Below are positions 19,420 to 28,719 of a stretch of 45,128 bases of DNA, in pieces. How positions within the stretch are numbered: the stretch's first letter is position 1; each line of letters opens with the position of its first letter. The notes under the pieces are model-generated. The model made no database searches. It saw nothing but the letters and a program-made list of their open reading frames with translations, and was not told where the DNA came from. This DNA comes from Sporisorium sorghi (taxonomy: Eukaryota; Basidiomycota; Ustilaginomycetes; Ustilaginales; Ustilaginaceae), in contig JALCCG010000176.1 of the NCBI GenBank assembly GCA_023212695.1, positions 1 through 45,128 on the forward strand, given 5' to 3'. The translations under genes and the position numbers were made by a program.

Positions 19420-21342
19420 GTTGAGCAGATCTTCGATGGTTTGAGGAGATGGCTTTGCTGGATAGCGAGTGGTCGCAGACGCGTCCGTGCAAAGCAGCGA
19501 CGGCTGTGAGTGGATGTTTTCCTCTTACGTGTTGCTCGATGAGCAGGAGCTTCGGATCGCAAACGGAGCAGGTCAGGTCAGAGTCGACCGAGTGGATGTG
19601 GCCGTCTAAGAGGAGCGCTGCGTGGATGGCGAACAGTCGCAACGAGGAGGCATCCAAGTGGGGGATGTCAAGTAGTGAGGGGGTGTCAAGTAGTGAAGAG
19701 GTGGATGGATGGAAGGAGACAAGGAAGGAAAGATGGAGAAGTGACTGTGGGAGACAAAGAAGGATGTGAGGGGAAGAAGAGGTCGGAGAGTTTGCGACTG
19801 AGCCAGCTAACAGCTGTTGAGGTCTCAGAAGGCGGCTGCTCGGCACGGCTGGCTGTCCCATTGAAAGCAAGGCGCGATGCGGAGAGAAGCAGTTTGGACC
19901 CTCTCAAAACTGGTTCACAGGCCAAGTGGCCTCAGGCATTGGAACACTCAAGATCACACGGCAAGGCGTCGTTGATCGGAACACCGCGACTCATAAGCTC
20001 ACAGGGCGGAACAGCCGTTTGAGACAGAATGGTTGCCGCCCGCCACTGTCAAAACAGAATCGAGCGGGCGAGCAGGGCGGATCATGAAAAGAGACACTAG
20101 AAGGACGGCCGACATGAGCAGCCAGCCACTGACTAAAAAAAAAAAAGACTCGTCTCGTTTGCGTGAGACCTTGTGCTCTGCAGGAGATCACACAGAAGCG
20201 GGGAAAGCACGAGCTCAATCAAGCGAGCAACGAGAACGGCACCACAGCAGCACTGCCAATGCGGAGGCACGCGCCTTTTTTTTTTTTTTTTTTCTTTCCT
20301 TTTTTTTTCCTTTTTTTTTTGTTGATGACATTTCACCGCTCACGGCTCTTCCGTCGGGCCGTCTTTTTCTTACTGCAGAGCCACTCTGATACAATCACAA
20401 TGGCTCACTTTCTTTTGAGTGAGATCGGAACGTCCAGCCCGTGATTGGCTTGGGAAAGCGATTTCGGGTTTCCCATGCTGGCATTCTGCGTGTAAATTTA
20501 CTGTACGCGTGCAGCTGGTGTCAGCCAACGTCTCGGATGCAAAGCAGCGATCTTCGCTTTACCTCTCTCTCTCTCTCTCTCTCGCTCGCTCGCTCCAAAC
20601 CAGTCGAGCTCGTGTGTGCCGCGCCCACGCCAAGCAAGGCAAAATGCGGAGACCAGCGCGTAAATTGAATTTTGAGTCTCTTTTTTCCCTCTCTCTTCTC
20701 CGATGCTATCGACAGTTGGCTATCGATCAAAATCCATCACAATGTCTCACGCGAAACACTGGTACGGCCTTCAATCAGTAGAAGCTGTCTCGCAAGCAAG
20801 CAGAGTCGATCATCGACTTGACTCACATTCCGAGGAAGCATTGTTTCCTGCTGCTCAAAAAAAAGCGGCGCAAGACGATGCCAGAGTCGTCGGAATGCGA
20901 TGTGCGTGGTTGATGTTCAATTGCCGTGCGTGATGCACGTCGACGATGGCTTGCAGTGGTGAGAAATGCCGATTTTCGCCGCCAAACTTCTTAGACGCTT
21001 CCGGCTGTGAAAGATCTGACGTGCTAGCGGGTGTCGTCGTCGCGACATCTTCATCTGAGAGACAAGGTCTGATCTGCACTGCATAGACGATCTTTCTTTG
21101 TGTTCACTACGGGATCCATTGGAACTTGTGCTGTGTTCGGCCATCTCGGTCAGAAAGTTGCAGCACATATCCGTATCAGCCACTTTTGAGTATCATGTAC
21201 GCCAACAGTCACTCGATACGACAAGCAAGTGAATCTCAAGATGTGACAGAAACCATAAGATGCAAAAGATGAACCCGGTAGAAGATGATGATGGTGGAAC
21301 TACACACAAATGGCAATGATACAAGGACAACACATCGCGCCC
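19420..21342. other. 1.9-kb intergenic region with low-complexity tracts
   Basis: No protein with recognisable motifs was found. The region holds the PXB-DUF3818 promoter, purine-rich sequence at about 19670-19790, a 12-nt A run at 20135-20146, interrupted T tracts at 20276-20320, and a CT/CGCT microsatellite at about 20560-20595. Short open frames read through these simple repeats and look spurious. Confidence 0.55.
20276..20320. repeat. Interrupted T-rich tract
   Basis: An 18-nt T run is followed by C-interrupted T runs up to 20320. It lies far from any start codon (about 860 bp from the PXB-DUF3818 ATG and about 1 kb from the NOP7 stop). Confidence 0.85.
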
Positions 21343-23376
21343 TCACTTGCGACCAGCCTTCTTGTTGAGCGCCTTCTTCTTCTGCTGCAGCTTGGCCGTC
21401 TCCTCGGCACGCTTGCCCGACGAGTAGTTGAGTTTCTCGTACAGCTTGCGTTGACGGTTGCTCATCATCATCTTGGACATCTCCTTGGCCTCTTGCTCCT
21501 CGCTCTTGCGCTTGGTGGATGCTGCGCCTCCGGACGATGCCTTGGTGTTCTTCTTGGCCTGCTTGAGCGCGGCAGTGTGCTTGCGGCGCATGTCTTCCAG
21601 CGCGTCTTCGCCGCCCGCTGCTTCGGCTTCGAGTTCGGCCGCGTCCAGGAGACCTGCTTCGGCGGCGTCGGTCGGGTCGGCCAGGAGAGCTGCGAGTGCT
21701 GGACGCGAGGTAGCAGCGTTGGCCGATGCGTCTTGCTCCTCCTCCTTGTCCACCTCAACATCCGGGTCCTCTTCCACCTCCTCGTCCGAATCCTCGTCGT
21801 CCTCCGAAGCGACGGCCGCAGCATCGGCTTCGAGACCAAGCTGCTCCCTCGCCTCCTCGGGAACGTAGCCACCGCGACGCGCCACCTCGGCGTCGTCGAC
21901 AAACGGACTCAAGTGCGGCGGCAGCGTCTGTCCTGGCCCGTACGCTCCAGCGGGGAGCAGCTTCCTCGCGTTGGCGCAGTCGACAATGTACTGGGGCTGC
22001 ACAAATACACGCTTGCCCGCGTACTTCTTCAAGCCGCCCGCTGGCACTGGTCGGTCGATGATGTGATGTGTGATCCTCGCATCGTCCTCGTCCACCGCAC
22101 TGCCTGCACCAGCCACCATGTCCCAGCCGATGCGCCCTGGCAACGCGCCGAAGGATCGCAGAACAAACTCGATCACGGCACGCGGGCACTCTCGAGAGAT
22201 GTAGAAGACGTACGGCGTGAACAGTCCGTTGGCCGCACCTTCGCTCGCTGCCGAGGCGGCCTGGATCTCGTCAAAGGTGGTCAAGTGGCCCGTCGACTCT
22301 TGCTCCTCTGTCGACTTTGAGGGCTGCTCGACAAACTTGTCAGCTTCTTGTGCTGCCGCATCGTCCTCCTCCTCGACCGCCTCAATATCGTCGCTGGCGA
22401 CGTCGTTCGACTTGGAGATGGCCTTGATCTGCTTCTTGACGTCCTTGGCCGACACCTTCTTGCCCGAAGCGGTAATGACCGTCGATGAAGAGGATGCTGC
22501 CGCGGCACCGTCGCTGGCACCGTTCGAAGCAACGGCGGCGGCGGTGTTCTCGCCACGCAGCACGGCGGCGCTAGCCGGGTCGAGCGTGAGCGCACCAAAA
22601 CCAGCAGCCTGCTCGTCCTTGGCGGCGTCGAACTTGGGCGGGTAGACCAGGTTCTCGTCCGTGTACAGCTTGAACAGGACAAATCCCAGCAGGGTCTGGT
22701 AGAGCTCGAGGAAGGTGTACATGATGCGGAAGTCGATGTCGGAAGGGATGTGCTGGGTGAAGAGGTAAGGCACGAGCCAGGTGATGGTCTCGCCGTTGAC
22801 CTCAGCCTGGAAGTAGATACCCTTGATGCTGAGGAAGACCTTCTTGAGCGCCTTGGTCTTCATGACGTACAGCTGCCACTCGGCGCAGAGGCGCGAGCAG
22901 GTGGCGATCACTTCGGCAGAGACTTTGTCCGTAGCGGGCAGGTTGGCAAAGAGCGTGAGCAGCGAGAGCGCATCGTCAATGTCCTTGAGCGAGTCGCGGA
23001 AGGTGGGGTATCGCTCCTTGATGATGTGGTCCAGACGGTACGTGGGCTTGCTCTCGTCGAGGTTCTTGGCGGCGGCCCACTCCCTTCGGCCGATGGCGCG
23101 CGAAAGCTTCTTGGCGAAAGTCTTGTGCTCGCGCAACGACTGGAGCACGGGCTCGTGCTGGAGGTAGGCGATGTCCTTGGCAAAGAAGAAGGTGGTGGGA
23201 GCGGTGGAGCCCTTGTTGGCCTTGCGAATGCTCTTGGGCTGGCGTGGGAAGATGCCCTTGAGGATGCAGAGTCGGCGGAAGTCGGCGAGAGTGACCTGAA
23301 GCTTCTTGATGGCCTGGTTACGGGTGACGTAGTTCTTGGCCGCACCCGACTTGCCCTTTTGCTTCATCTTGGCCAT
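21343..23376 (-). CDS. NOP7: Pescadillo homologue Nop7, 60S ribosome assembly factor
   Basis: Nop7/PES1 forms the PeBoW complex with Erb1 and Ytm1 in the nucleolus and is needed for 27S pre-rRNA processing and 60S maturation. The 677-residue protein starts with the Pescadillo N-terminal domain (about 1-285), including the conserved NYVTRNQAIKKLQ, RLCILKGIFPR and LVPYLFTQ segments, then a low-complexity linker. A BRCT domain follows at about 384-494 (PYVFYISRECPR, ARITHHIIDRP, VFVQPQYIVDC). The C-terminus is acidic and then Lys-rich (KRKSEEQEAKEMSKMMMSNRQ, KKKALNKKAGRK), as in yeast Nop7. It is slightly longer than yeast Nop7 (605) because of the linker. No intron is needed and the ATG at 23376 gives the family N-terminus. 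Its upstream region resembles that of CBF5/RPL22. Confidence 0.97.
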   Translation of the reverse strand: MAKMKQKGKSGAAKNYVTRNQAIKKLQVTLADFRRLCILKGIFPRQPKSIRKANKGSTAPTTFFFAKDIAYLQHEPVLQSLREHKTFAKKLSRAIGRREWAAAKNLDESKPTYRLDHIIKERYPTFRDSLKDIDDALSLLTLFANLPATDKVSAEVIATCSRLCAEWQLYVMKTKALKKVFLSIKGIYFQAEVNGETITWLVPYLFTQHIPSDIDFRIMYTFLELYQTLLGFVLFKLYTDENLVYPPKFDAAKDEQAAGFGALTLDPASAAVLRGENTAAAVASNGASDGAAAASSSSTVITASGKKVSAKDVKKQIKAISKSNDVASDDIEAVEEEDDAAAQEADKFVEQPSKSTEEQESTGHLTTFDEIQAASAASEGAANGLFTPYVFYISRECPRAVIEFVLRSFGALPGRIGWDMVAGAGSAVDEDDARITHHIIDRPVPAGGLKKYAGKRVFVQPQYIVDCANARKLLPAGAYGPGQTLPPHLSPFVDDAEVARRGGYVPEEAREQLGLEADAAAVASEDDEDSDEEVEEDPDVEVDKEEEQDASANAATSRPALAALLADPTDAAEAGLLDAAELEAEAAGGEDALEDMRRKHTAALKQAKKNTKASSGGAASTKRKSEEQEAKEMSKMMMSNRQRKLYEKLNYSSGKRAEETAKLQQKKKALNKKAGRK

Positions 23377-23646
23377 CTTTGCTAGTGTCTATGTAGCGTC
23401 TGTGTCGACGCTAGCTGGTATGAACTTGCGATTGGCAAGATGAGCTGGAAGTTGTTCTAGTCCACGTGCGAGTTAGCAGTCGAGCTGCAAGGTCGTTAAA
23501 GCACCGAGGTAGCTCTGTGTGTTGGTGTGAGTGATGGGCAAGAGGTTGGTGAGGAAACGTCGAGAAGGATGGACGATGTCAAGGACAAGAAGAGGCTCCA
23601 CAAGAAATGGCTTCAGGGTTCTTTTCCTTCTTCTGCGTTGCGCTCA

Positions 23647-23690
23647 GGAAAAATTGAAATTTTCCACAAAAATTTCCCCGAGCACGTGAC
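23647..23690. promoter_or_regulatory. NOP7 upstream motif pair: RRPE-like elements and CACGTGAC
   Basis: About 270-315 bp upstream of the NOP7 ATG lies GGAAAAATTGAAATTTTCC (23647-23665, palindromic arms), then AAAAATTTCC (23668-23677) and CACGTGAC (23683-23690). A second CACGTG occurs at 23463-23468. AAAAATTT elements (RRPE) are known in yeast ribosome-biogenesis promoters, and CACGTG binds Cbf1-type bHLH factors in fungi. The same pair occurs in the CBF5/RPL22 promoter. Confidence 0.5.
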
Positions 23691-24157
23691 GTGGAGGCAG
23701 TTCCGAGACCCGAGCAGCTCGGTCTTGGATCTAACACTTTGAAGATGCGGCCACGGCGTGACAAGTTGCCTCGGCCCCTAATCAGGTTACCAGCCTCTCA
23801 TGTCGCAGGTGGTTCTGAGGCTACGATGGTGATTACGGTCAGAACAGAGTCACATACGCCGTCAAGACTGAGAATTGCAAATCTTGTTATAGGGACGGTA
23901 GCATTGACGAATCGGGCAAGGCGAGCAAGATGGACCCTGACCCTCCCTTTCGTCGTGCTGGAAACCTCGAGGACCTGCTTCATAGGCATCCCGGTCGATC
24001 GAAGCGTCGGTGAAAGCAACGCATAGACCGGAGATTCAAGAGCATATCCGATGGAAGAAAGGGGAGAGGCGAATGCCGCGCCCGTCACGAGGGCAAGCGT
24101 CAGGAGGTGTCGTCGCGGTTCCGTGCTCTCAAGAAGGGATTGCCACGAAGCATTCTC

Positions 24158-24181
24158 TTTTTTTTTTTTTTTTTTTTTTTT
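24158..24181. repeat. 24-nt T homopolymer
   Basis: An uninterrupted T run in the gene-poor stretch. No target-site duplication is evident around it that would mark it as a retroelement tail. Confidence 0.9.
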
Positions 24182-24649
24182 GGGCATCTCTCAAGCCGCA
24201 AGTTGGCACTCCGACACCGACTGCTTCTGTCTGCCTGCTCGCGCCCATAACATCTGCCCGAACCCCTGCCTTTGACGCGGGGGCTTCGGCTTGCAATGTA
24301 CATCCACGTCGGAGTTGGATCCACCGTTCTTCTGTGTGATCGTCAAGGGCTTCCTGATCGCCGAGTGTGACGAACACCGTCAGAGTGTACACTTCGTGTT
24401 TTGGGCTTACTATGGAGATTCCTGCCAAGTGGAATGTTGGCGCTGCTCCATAAAAGAGTCGAGCAAGCGACACACGTCCAACTGTGGGCCCGAGGCAGTG
24501 CAATGCATTCTCTCTCTCTCTCTCTCTCTGTGGAAAATTCGATTTCAAGCAGCCGAGACGCGGAGTCGCAGCAGATCTGCACAAGAGCGTTTCGGCGGGG
24601 GGCGCCGAGTGTGTGCCTGCAAATCCCTGATTTTCGCTTTGCTCAGCTG

Positions 24650-24678
24650 TTTTTTTTTTTTTTTTTTTTTTTTTTTTT
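24650..24678. repeat. 29-nt T homopolymer
   Basis: An uninterrupted T run about 1.1 kb upstream of the GPI-anchored protein gene, one of several such tracts in intergenic DNA here. Confidence 0.9.
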
Positions 24679-25240
24679 GGTGTTGCTGTGTTGTTCTGTT
24701 CGACTTGACCATTGACTTTGCTTCTGCAGAGTCCTCTCTGTTCCGCTGCGCGTGCATGTCGCTTGTCTGAGTGTTGGTTCTCAACCCACAAAGGGACAGA
24801 GCCATGCAATGCCAAGTGTCTTCGTGCTGCTGCTGCTGCAAAGACGCCAGCAGACGCCCCTATTCCTCCCACTCTCTCTCTCTCAGGCTGTCGAAAGTTT
24901 CCCGCAGCGTCCTGAGGCAACAGAGTTAGACGAGCTAGAGTGTAGACAGCGCCGGTTCTCTGGACGCTTTCGCTTGCGCCTCTAGCTGCTCGCCGTTCCT
25001 GTCATCTGCTTCATTTGCTTCGTCTCGTTCTCCTCTCCCTTCCTCTTCATCCTCCCCTCATCAAGCAACTCCTTTCTCTCCACTCTCTTTACCTGTTCCC
25101 ATCACCCCTTTCTCCCACTGAAGTCACTCTTTTGAACTCAAAATCCCTCCAAGGTGCATCTCTGGTCCCGCCATCATCGACACCTTTGATCTCGCATTCT
25201 ACTTGCTTTGTCTAAGACCCTCTCAAGTCGATCCTTTAAC

Positions 25241-25736
25241 GTAAGTTTCATCAGCAGACACCCTCGATCGGAGAAGAGCATTGCCGTGTTTTGGACGCTA
25301 GGGTTTGAACATGCTTCGTTGCGACGTTCGGTGGGGCAGCCAGGTATGCATGTTGGAAAGGGAAGCACAGCAGCATGCACAACTTCCACCGAAGCATCAT
25401 AGGTCCAGGATCTCGGCGGACGCCGTCGATCGTCTGATTGTGGCAGAGACCGTACGAGTTTTTGCCAGAAAAGGACTAGCGAACATCATGCAACTCTCTT
25501 CGCAACGGCGACGGAATGATATGGTGCATCCATTGGACTCAGTGCTGCTGCGCCAAGCGGTATCGTCTTGTCTTGCCTACGCCTTGCGGCAAGACATGCA
25601 ACGTCTACAGGGTCCTTTGTTCCTGGATGTTGTCGCCGCGCCGTAGATGGAGGTCAAGGCGATGGAACCGTTCGTGACCTGGGGATCATAACACTGACCA
25701 AGATCTTTATATCACTATCACCTTCTCATCGTTTAG
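25241..25736 (+). other. Predicted 5' UTR intron of the GPI-anchored protein gene (496 nt)
   Basis: A perfect GTAAGT donor follows a pyrimidine-rich leader. CACTGAC, a good branch site, lies about 45 nt before a TCGTTTAG acceptor, and the start codon comes 33 nt after the acceptor. All three signals are in the right order, but the prediction has no coding constraint to support it. Confidence 0.5.
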
Positions 25737-25768
25737 GCAACCACTTGACCATTCTCCTCCTCATCGAA

Positions 25769-26569
25769 ATGAAGTTCTTCGCTGCAACCCTTGCCCCTTG
25801 GGCCCTCGTCGCGCTGGCCAGCGTGTCATCGGTCGTTGCCGTGCCCAACCAGGCCAAGCGTCAGTCGTCGTCGTCGAGCGCATCCACCGCGCCCTCTCCT
25901 CTCACCCCCAGCACCACCAACGAGGGCTCGCCCCTTTTGATTCAGTGGGACACGACCACCAGCCAGGCATGGAAGAGCATGGAGATCAAGTTCATGACGG
26001 GCTCCAACCAGAACATGACCGAGCTCTACACGGTGGCCACGGGCGTCGATGGCACTTCTTCGGGAGCTGGCAAGCTTCTGTGGACTGCGCCCGACGTGTC
26101 GCCCAACTCGGCCATCTACTTCTTCCAGTTCACGCACAACGGCCAGGACCCGACGTGGACGACTCGTTTTGCCATTGCTGACACGACTGGAGACGTGACT
26201 TCGCCGCCGCACTCGAAGCAGCCCGAGGGCCCCGCGATCCCCTGGGGGCTGGGCAGGATCGTGTCTGGCGCTGTGTCGGCCTCGTCGTCGTCTGCCTCTG
26301 ATTCGGGTTCGAGCACCTCGGCTTCGGCTACGGGCTCGTCTGCCTCTGCCTCTGCTTCGTCTATCAGCTCGAGCTCGTCTGCTTCGGCCAGCCAATCGAG
26401 CGCTTCGTCTTCGAGCTCGAGCCCCAGCTCCTCGCAGACGTCGAGCCTCTCGTCGTCCGGCTCGAGCTTGAGCAGCCAGAAGTCGTCGGCGTCGACCACC
26501 ACGCGTGTGGGCTCGGCTGCCATGGTCGGCTGCGTGGTTGCTGCGATCGCCGGCTCGCTGCTTGTCTAA
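25769..26569 (+). CDS. GPI-anchored Ser-rich cell-wall protein with Kre9/Knh1-like domain
   Basis: The 266-residue protein has a signal peptide (about 1-24) followed by a Lys-Arg pair at 30-31, a possible Kex2 site. Residues about 48-145 (EGSPLLIQWDTTT, MEIKFMTGSNQNM, YFFQFTHNG, TTRFAI) match the Kre9/Knh1-like N-terminal domain of fungal wall proteins. A Ser/Ala-rich stalk (about 170-240) is probably O-mannosylated, and the C-terminal hydrophobic tail (SAAMVGCVVAAIAGSLLV) fits a GPI-attachment signal. Kre9/Knh1 proteins take part in beta-1,6-glucan assembly, but many proteins with only this domain have no proven function. The ATG at 25769 gives a clean signal peptide; upstream in-frame residues do not look coding. 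The gene stands alone in gene-poor DNA. Confidence 0.88.
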   Translation: MKFFAATLAPWALVALASVSSVVAVPNQAKRQSSSSSASTAPSPLTPSTTNEGSPLLIQWDTTTSQAWKSMEIKFMTGSNQNMTELYTVATGVDGTSSGAGKLLWTAPDVSPNSAIYFFQFTHNGQDPTWTTRFAIADTTGDVTSPPHSKQPEGPAIPWGLGRIVSGAVSASSSSASDSGSSTSASATGSSASASASSISSSSSASASQSSASSSSSSPSSSQTSSLSSSGSSLSSQKSSASTTTRVGSAAMVGCVVAAIAGSLLV

Positions 26570-28719
26570 GCGCTTTCATTACGAGCCTGTCTTTCTCGCT
26601 GCCCATCAGCCTGGCAACTAGCATTTCGAACAGTCGCTCTGCTTCACATCAGTCGCCCCTCGCCTCTTGTCTATAATCATTTCGTCTTCGCACCTTCATC
26701 CAGCAATGGTTGCATTCGATCTGATACGGAGTGTGTGATGGAAAGCTAGGTGCTTCTCATTGTTTTTCTCACAGAACGAGCTGGTATGCCGTGGGTTAAA
26801 TCTCTTGATGTCGCCGAGGTTCTGTCTGTTCGCTATGCCAAATTTGAGTTGGCTCGGAAGCTTGACAGTCAGCAATCCCGAGAGACGTCACGACCGCCGA
26901 CTGATCTACGAACGATCGACGTCTGACGTGCACGGCGTCTTGGCTGTTCTCGAAGCTGACCATCAGCCGAGGCTCAAGTTAACCTACGGCTTTGCAAAAC
27001 GCAAGCGGGCAAAAGAATGCAAGCCCGATGAGTGTAGTCGCCCCTTGTCGGGTCCTGCTAACAAACTCGCAGGGCTGAATGAGCGCCGCTCTTGGCATAT
27101 CATCATCGTCGTCGCCCGAGTAGCAAGTCTATAACATGCTACGAGCCCTCTGCTATGTCACATTGGAAGTGCGAGTTGGAGTTTGTTCAAAGTTGTCTCC
27201 AGCCTTTGGCATCCATGGCCGACAGTGGAAAGACAGCACCAAAGCGTCCACGGAGCAGAGAAAAGCGCGGAAACCCCGAGAGGCTCTGGTTGCAGTGATC
27301 TCTTGCAATTGCAAATGCCAGCTGCTGTTCGGTCAAGAGCACCAGCAGACAGGCCAACGCGCAAAACGACATTCGGCAAAACTTTTTCTTTTCTTTTTTT
27401 TTTTTTCTTTTTTTTTTTCTTTGACTCAAACCATTCCAGCGGAATCAAGGTTACGTCAAGCTAAACGGCCCTCTGAGCCAACCGGTTTGCGCACATTTCT
27501 TTCATGAAACTCTTCTCGGCACAGCGCTAACGCCATCAGACTCTGCTATTGGCTCGAAGCCATGCCGAGAACACGCACGCTCGCACCTCGCACTGAAATC
27601 GAGGATGGGATCGCACGGTCACCATCCGACCAAAAGTCGAGAGTCTGTCAAGCATACACAAAGCAAAGCAAGCAGTGAGAGAGCATCGACTTCTCTCGAC
27701 CGAGCGGTTGGATTGCGAGGATGTTGGGGACGATGTCTCTTCGCAAGGCACGAGGGTGGCCAGTGCTGAGCCGGGTTTCTTTCTTTTTTTTTCTTTTTTT
27801 TTTTTTATGCGCTTTTTTCTGTCTGTGGCAATGTGCCCATTGATCCAAAGCAGTCGTGAGTCGTTGCTGCCGCTGCTCTGCGGATGGTTCGTTCGGCCTT
27901 TGGAGTCCCGATGGACTCTTTGACTGTCCCACGCTCCCGCATTGCTTTCTCTCTCGCTCTCTCGCTCTTCGGCTTCGCTTCGTCGCCATCCGCAGTTGAT
28001 CAAATCAGTCTGTCGCTCGTTGCGGCAACGGCAACGTGCTCTCCTCCACCTCTTTTGCTCTCTCCCTTCTCTTCGCTTCCATCGAACCACCATTTCACCA
28101 CCACTCTTACACGCTGCCCTTCTGGTGCACATCACTGAGCTGCTTCTTCGCGGCCAAGTCTCTACGCCTATTCGTGAAGTGAGGCGCGTTCGGTCGGCAT
28201 TCTACTGCGACTGCAACAAGCAGAAGCAAGGCAGAAGCGCTTCATCCACATCATTGCATCCCGTCGGACAACGGAGGCACTCAAAGCTTAACCTCACTGC
28301 TGCCAAAACCCTGGACCCGCTTCCACGCGTCTTGGCACACGTCGTCCAAACAAGGTTACGTCCCCACCAAGCACCTTCGTCGCAAAACCATCTTTGCTTG
28401 GCAACATCGGCATCAACACTCATATCGGCCTTCGTGTAGCTTTCTGTCATCGTCTCGATCGTCAACCGCGGCTCAGTTGGTCGATCTCTGCTCACACGTG
28501 ACACTTCTGGCAAACGGGTCCGTCTGCAACCTGACCCTTCTGGAAATCCTTCTTCCTCAACGGCTCCAGCAGTCTGCAACACCCCATCAAAACAGCAACT
28601 CGATCCGCCTCGCATCTTCTCAAGAGGCTACACCATCATCCGCTCCAGAGTGACTCTACTTTGATCCCATTGTCGCCGTCAGCTGCATCAGCACCGACGA
28701 AGAGCGTCGATCGCCCAAT
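26570..28719. other. 2.1-kb intergenic region upstream of the kinase gene
   Basis: No recognisable coding sequence. It includes interrupted T tracts at about 27382-27422 and 27779-27807, CT-rich sequence at about 27945-28110 and a long probable leader up to the kinase ATG. CACGTGAC occurs at 28495-28502. Several small upstream ATGs lie in the leader region, so translational control by upstream frames is possible but unproven. Confidence 0.5.

Larger units (their letters stand above)
23377..25240. other. Gene-poor intergenic stretch, NOP7 promoter to GPI-gene leader
   Basis: About 1.9 kb. It includes the NOP7 promoter motifs (separate entry), T tracts at 24158-24181 and 24650-24678, CT microsatellites near 24508-24530 and 24868-24887, and a strongly pyrimidine-rich stretch at 25010-25200 that looks like the transcription start and leader of the next gene. 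I recognise no protein or structured RNA here, but a non-coding RNA cannot be excluded. Confidence 0.5.

Noticed and set aside
20419..20781. 120-codon frame in the PXB-DUF3818/NOP7 intergenic region
   Set aside because: It reads through a CT/CGCT microsatellite, giving an artificial Leu-Ser run, and has no conserved motif.
24129..24920. 263-codon minus-strand frame with two poly-Lys runs
   Set aside because: The Lys runs are translations of the T homopolymers and the remainder has no protein-like conservation signals.
27942..28439. 165-codon plus-strand frame upstream of the kinase
   Set aside because: It begins in a CT-rich microsatellite, lacks a recognisable domain and lies where the kinase leader is expected.
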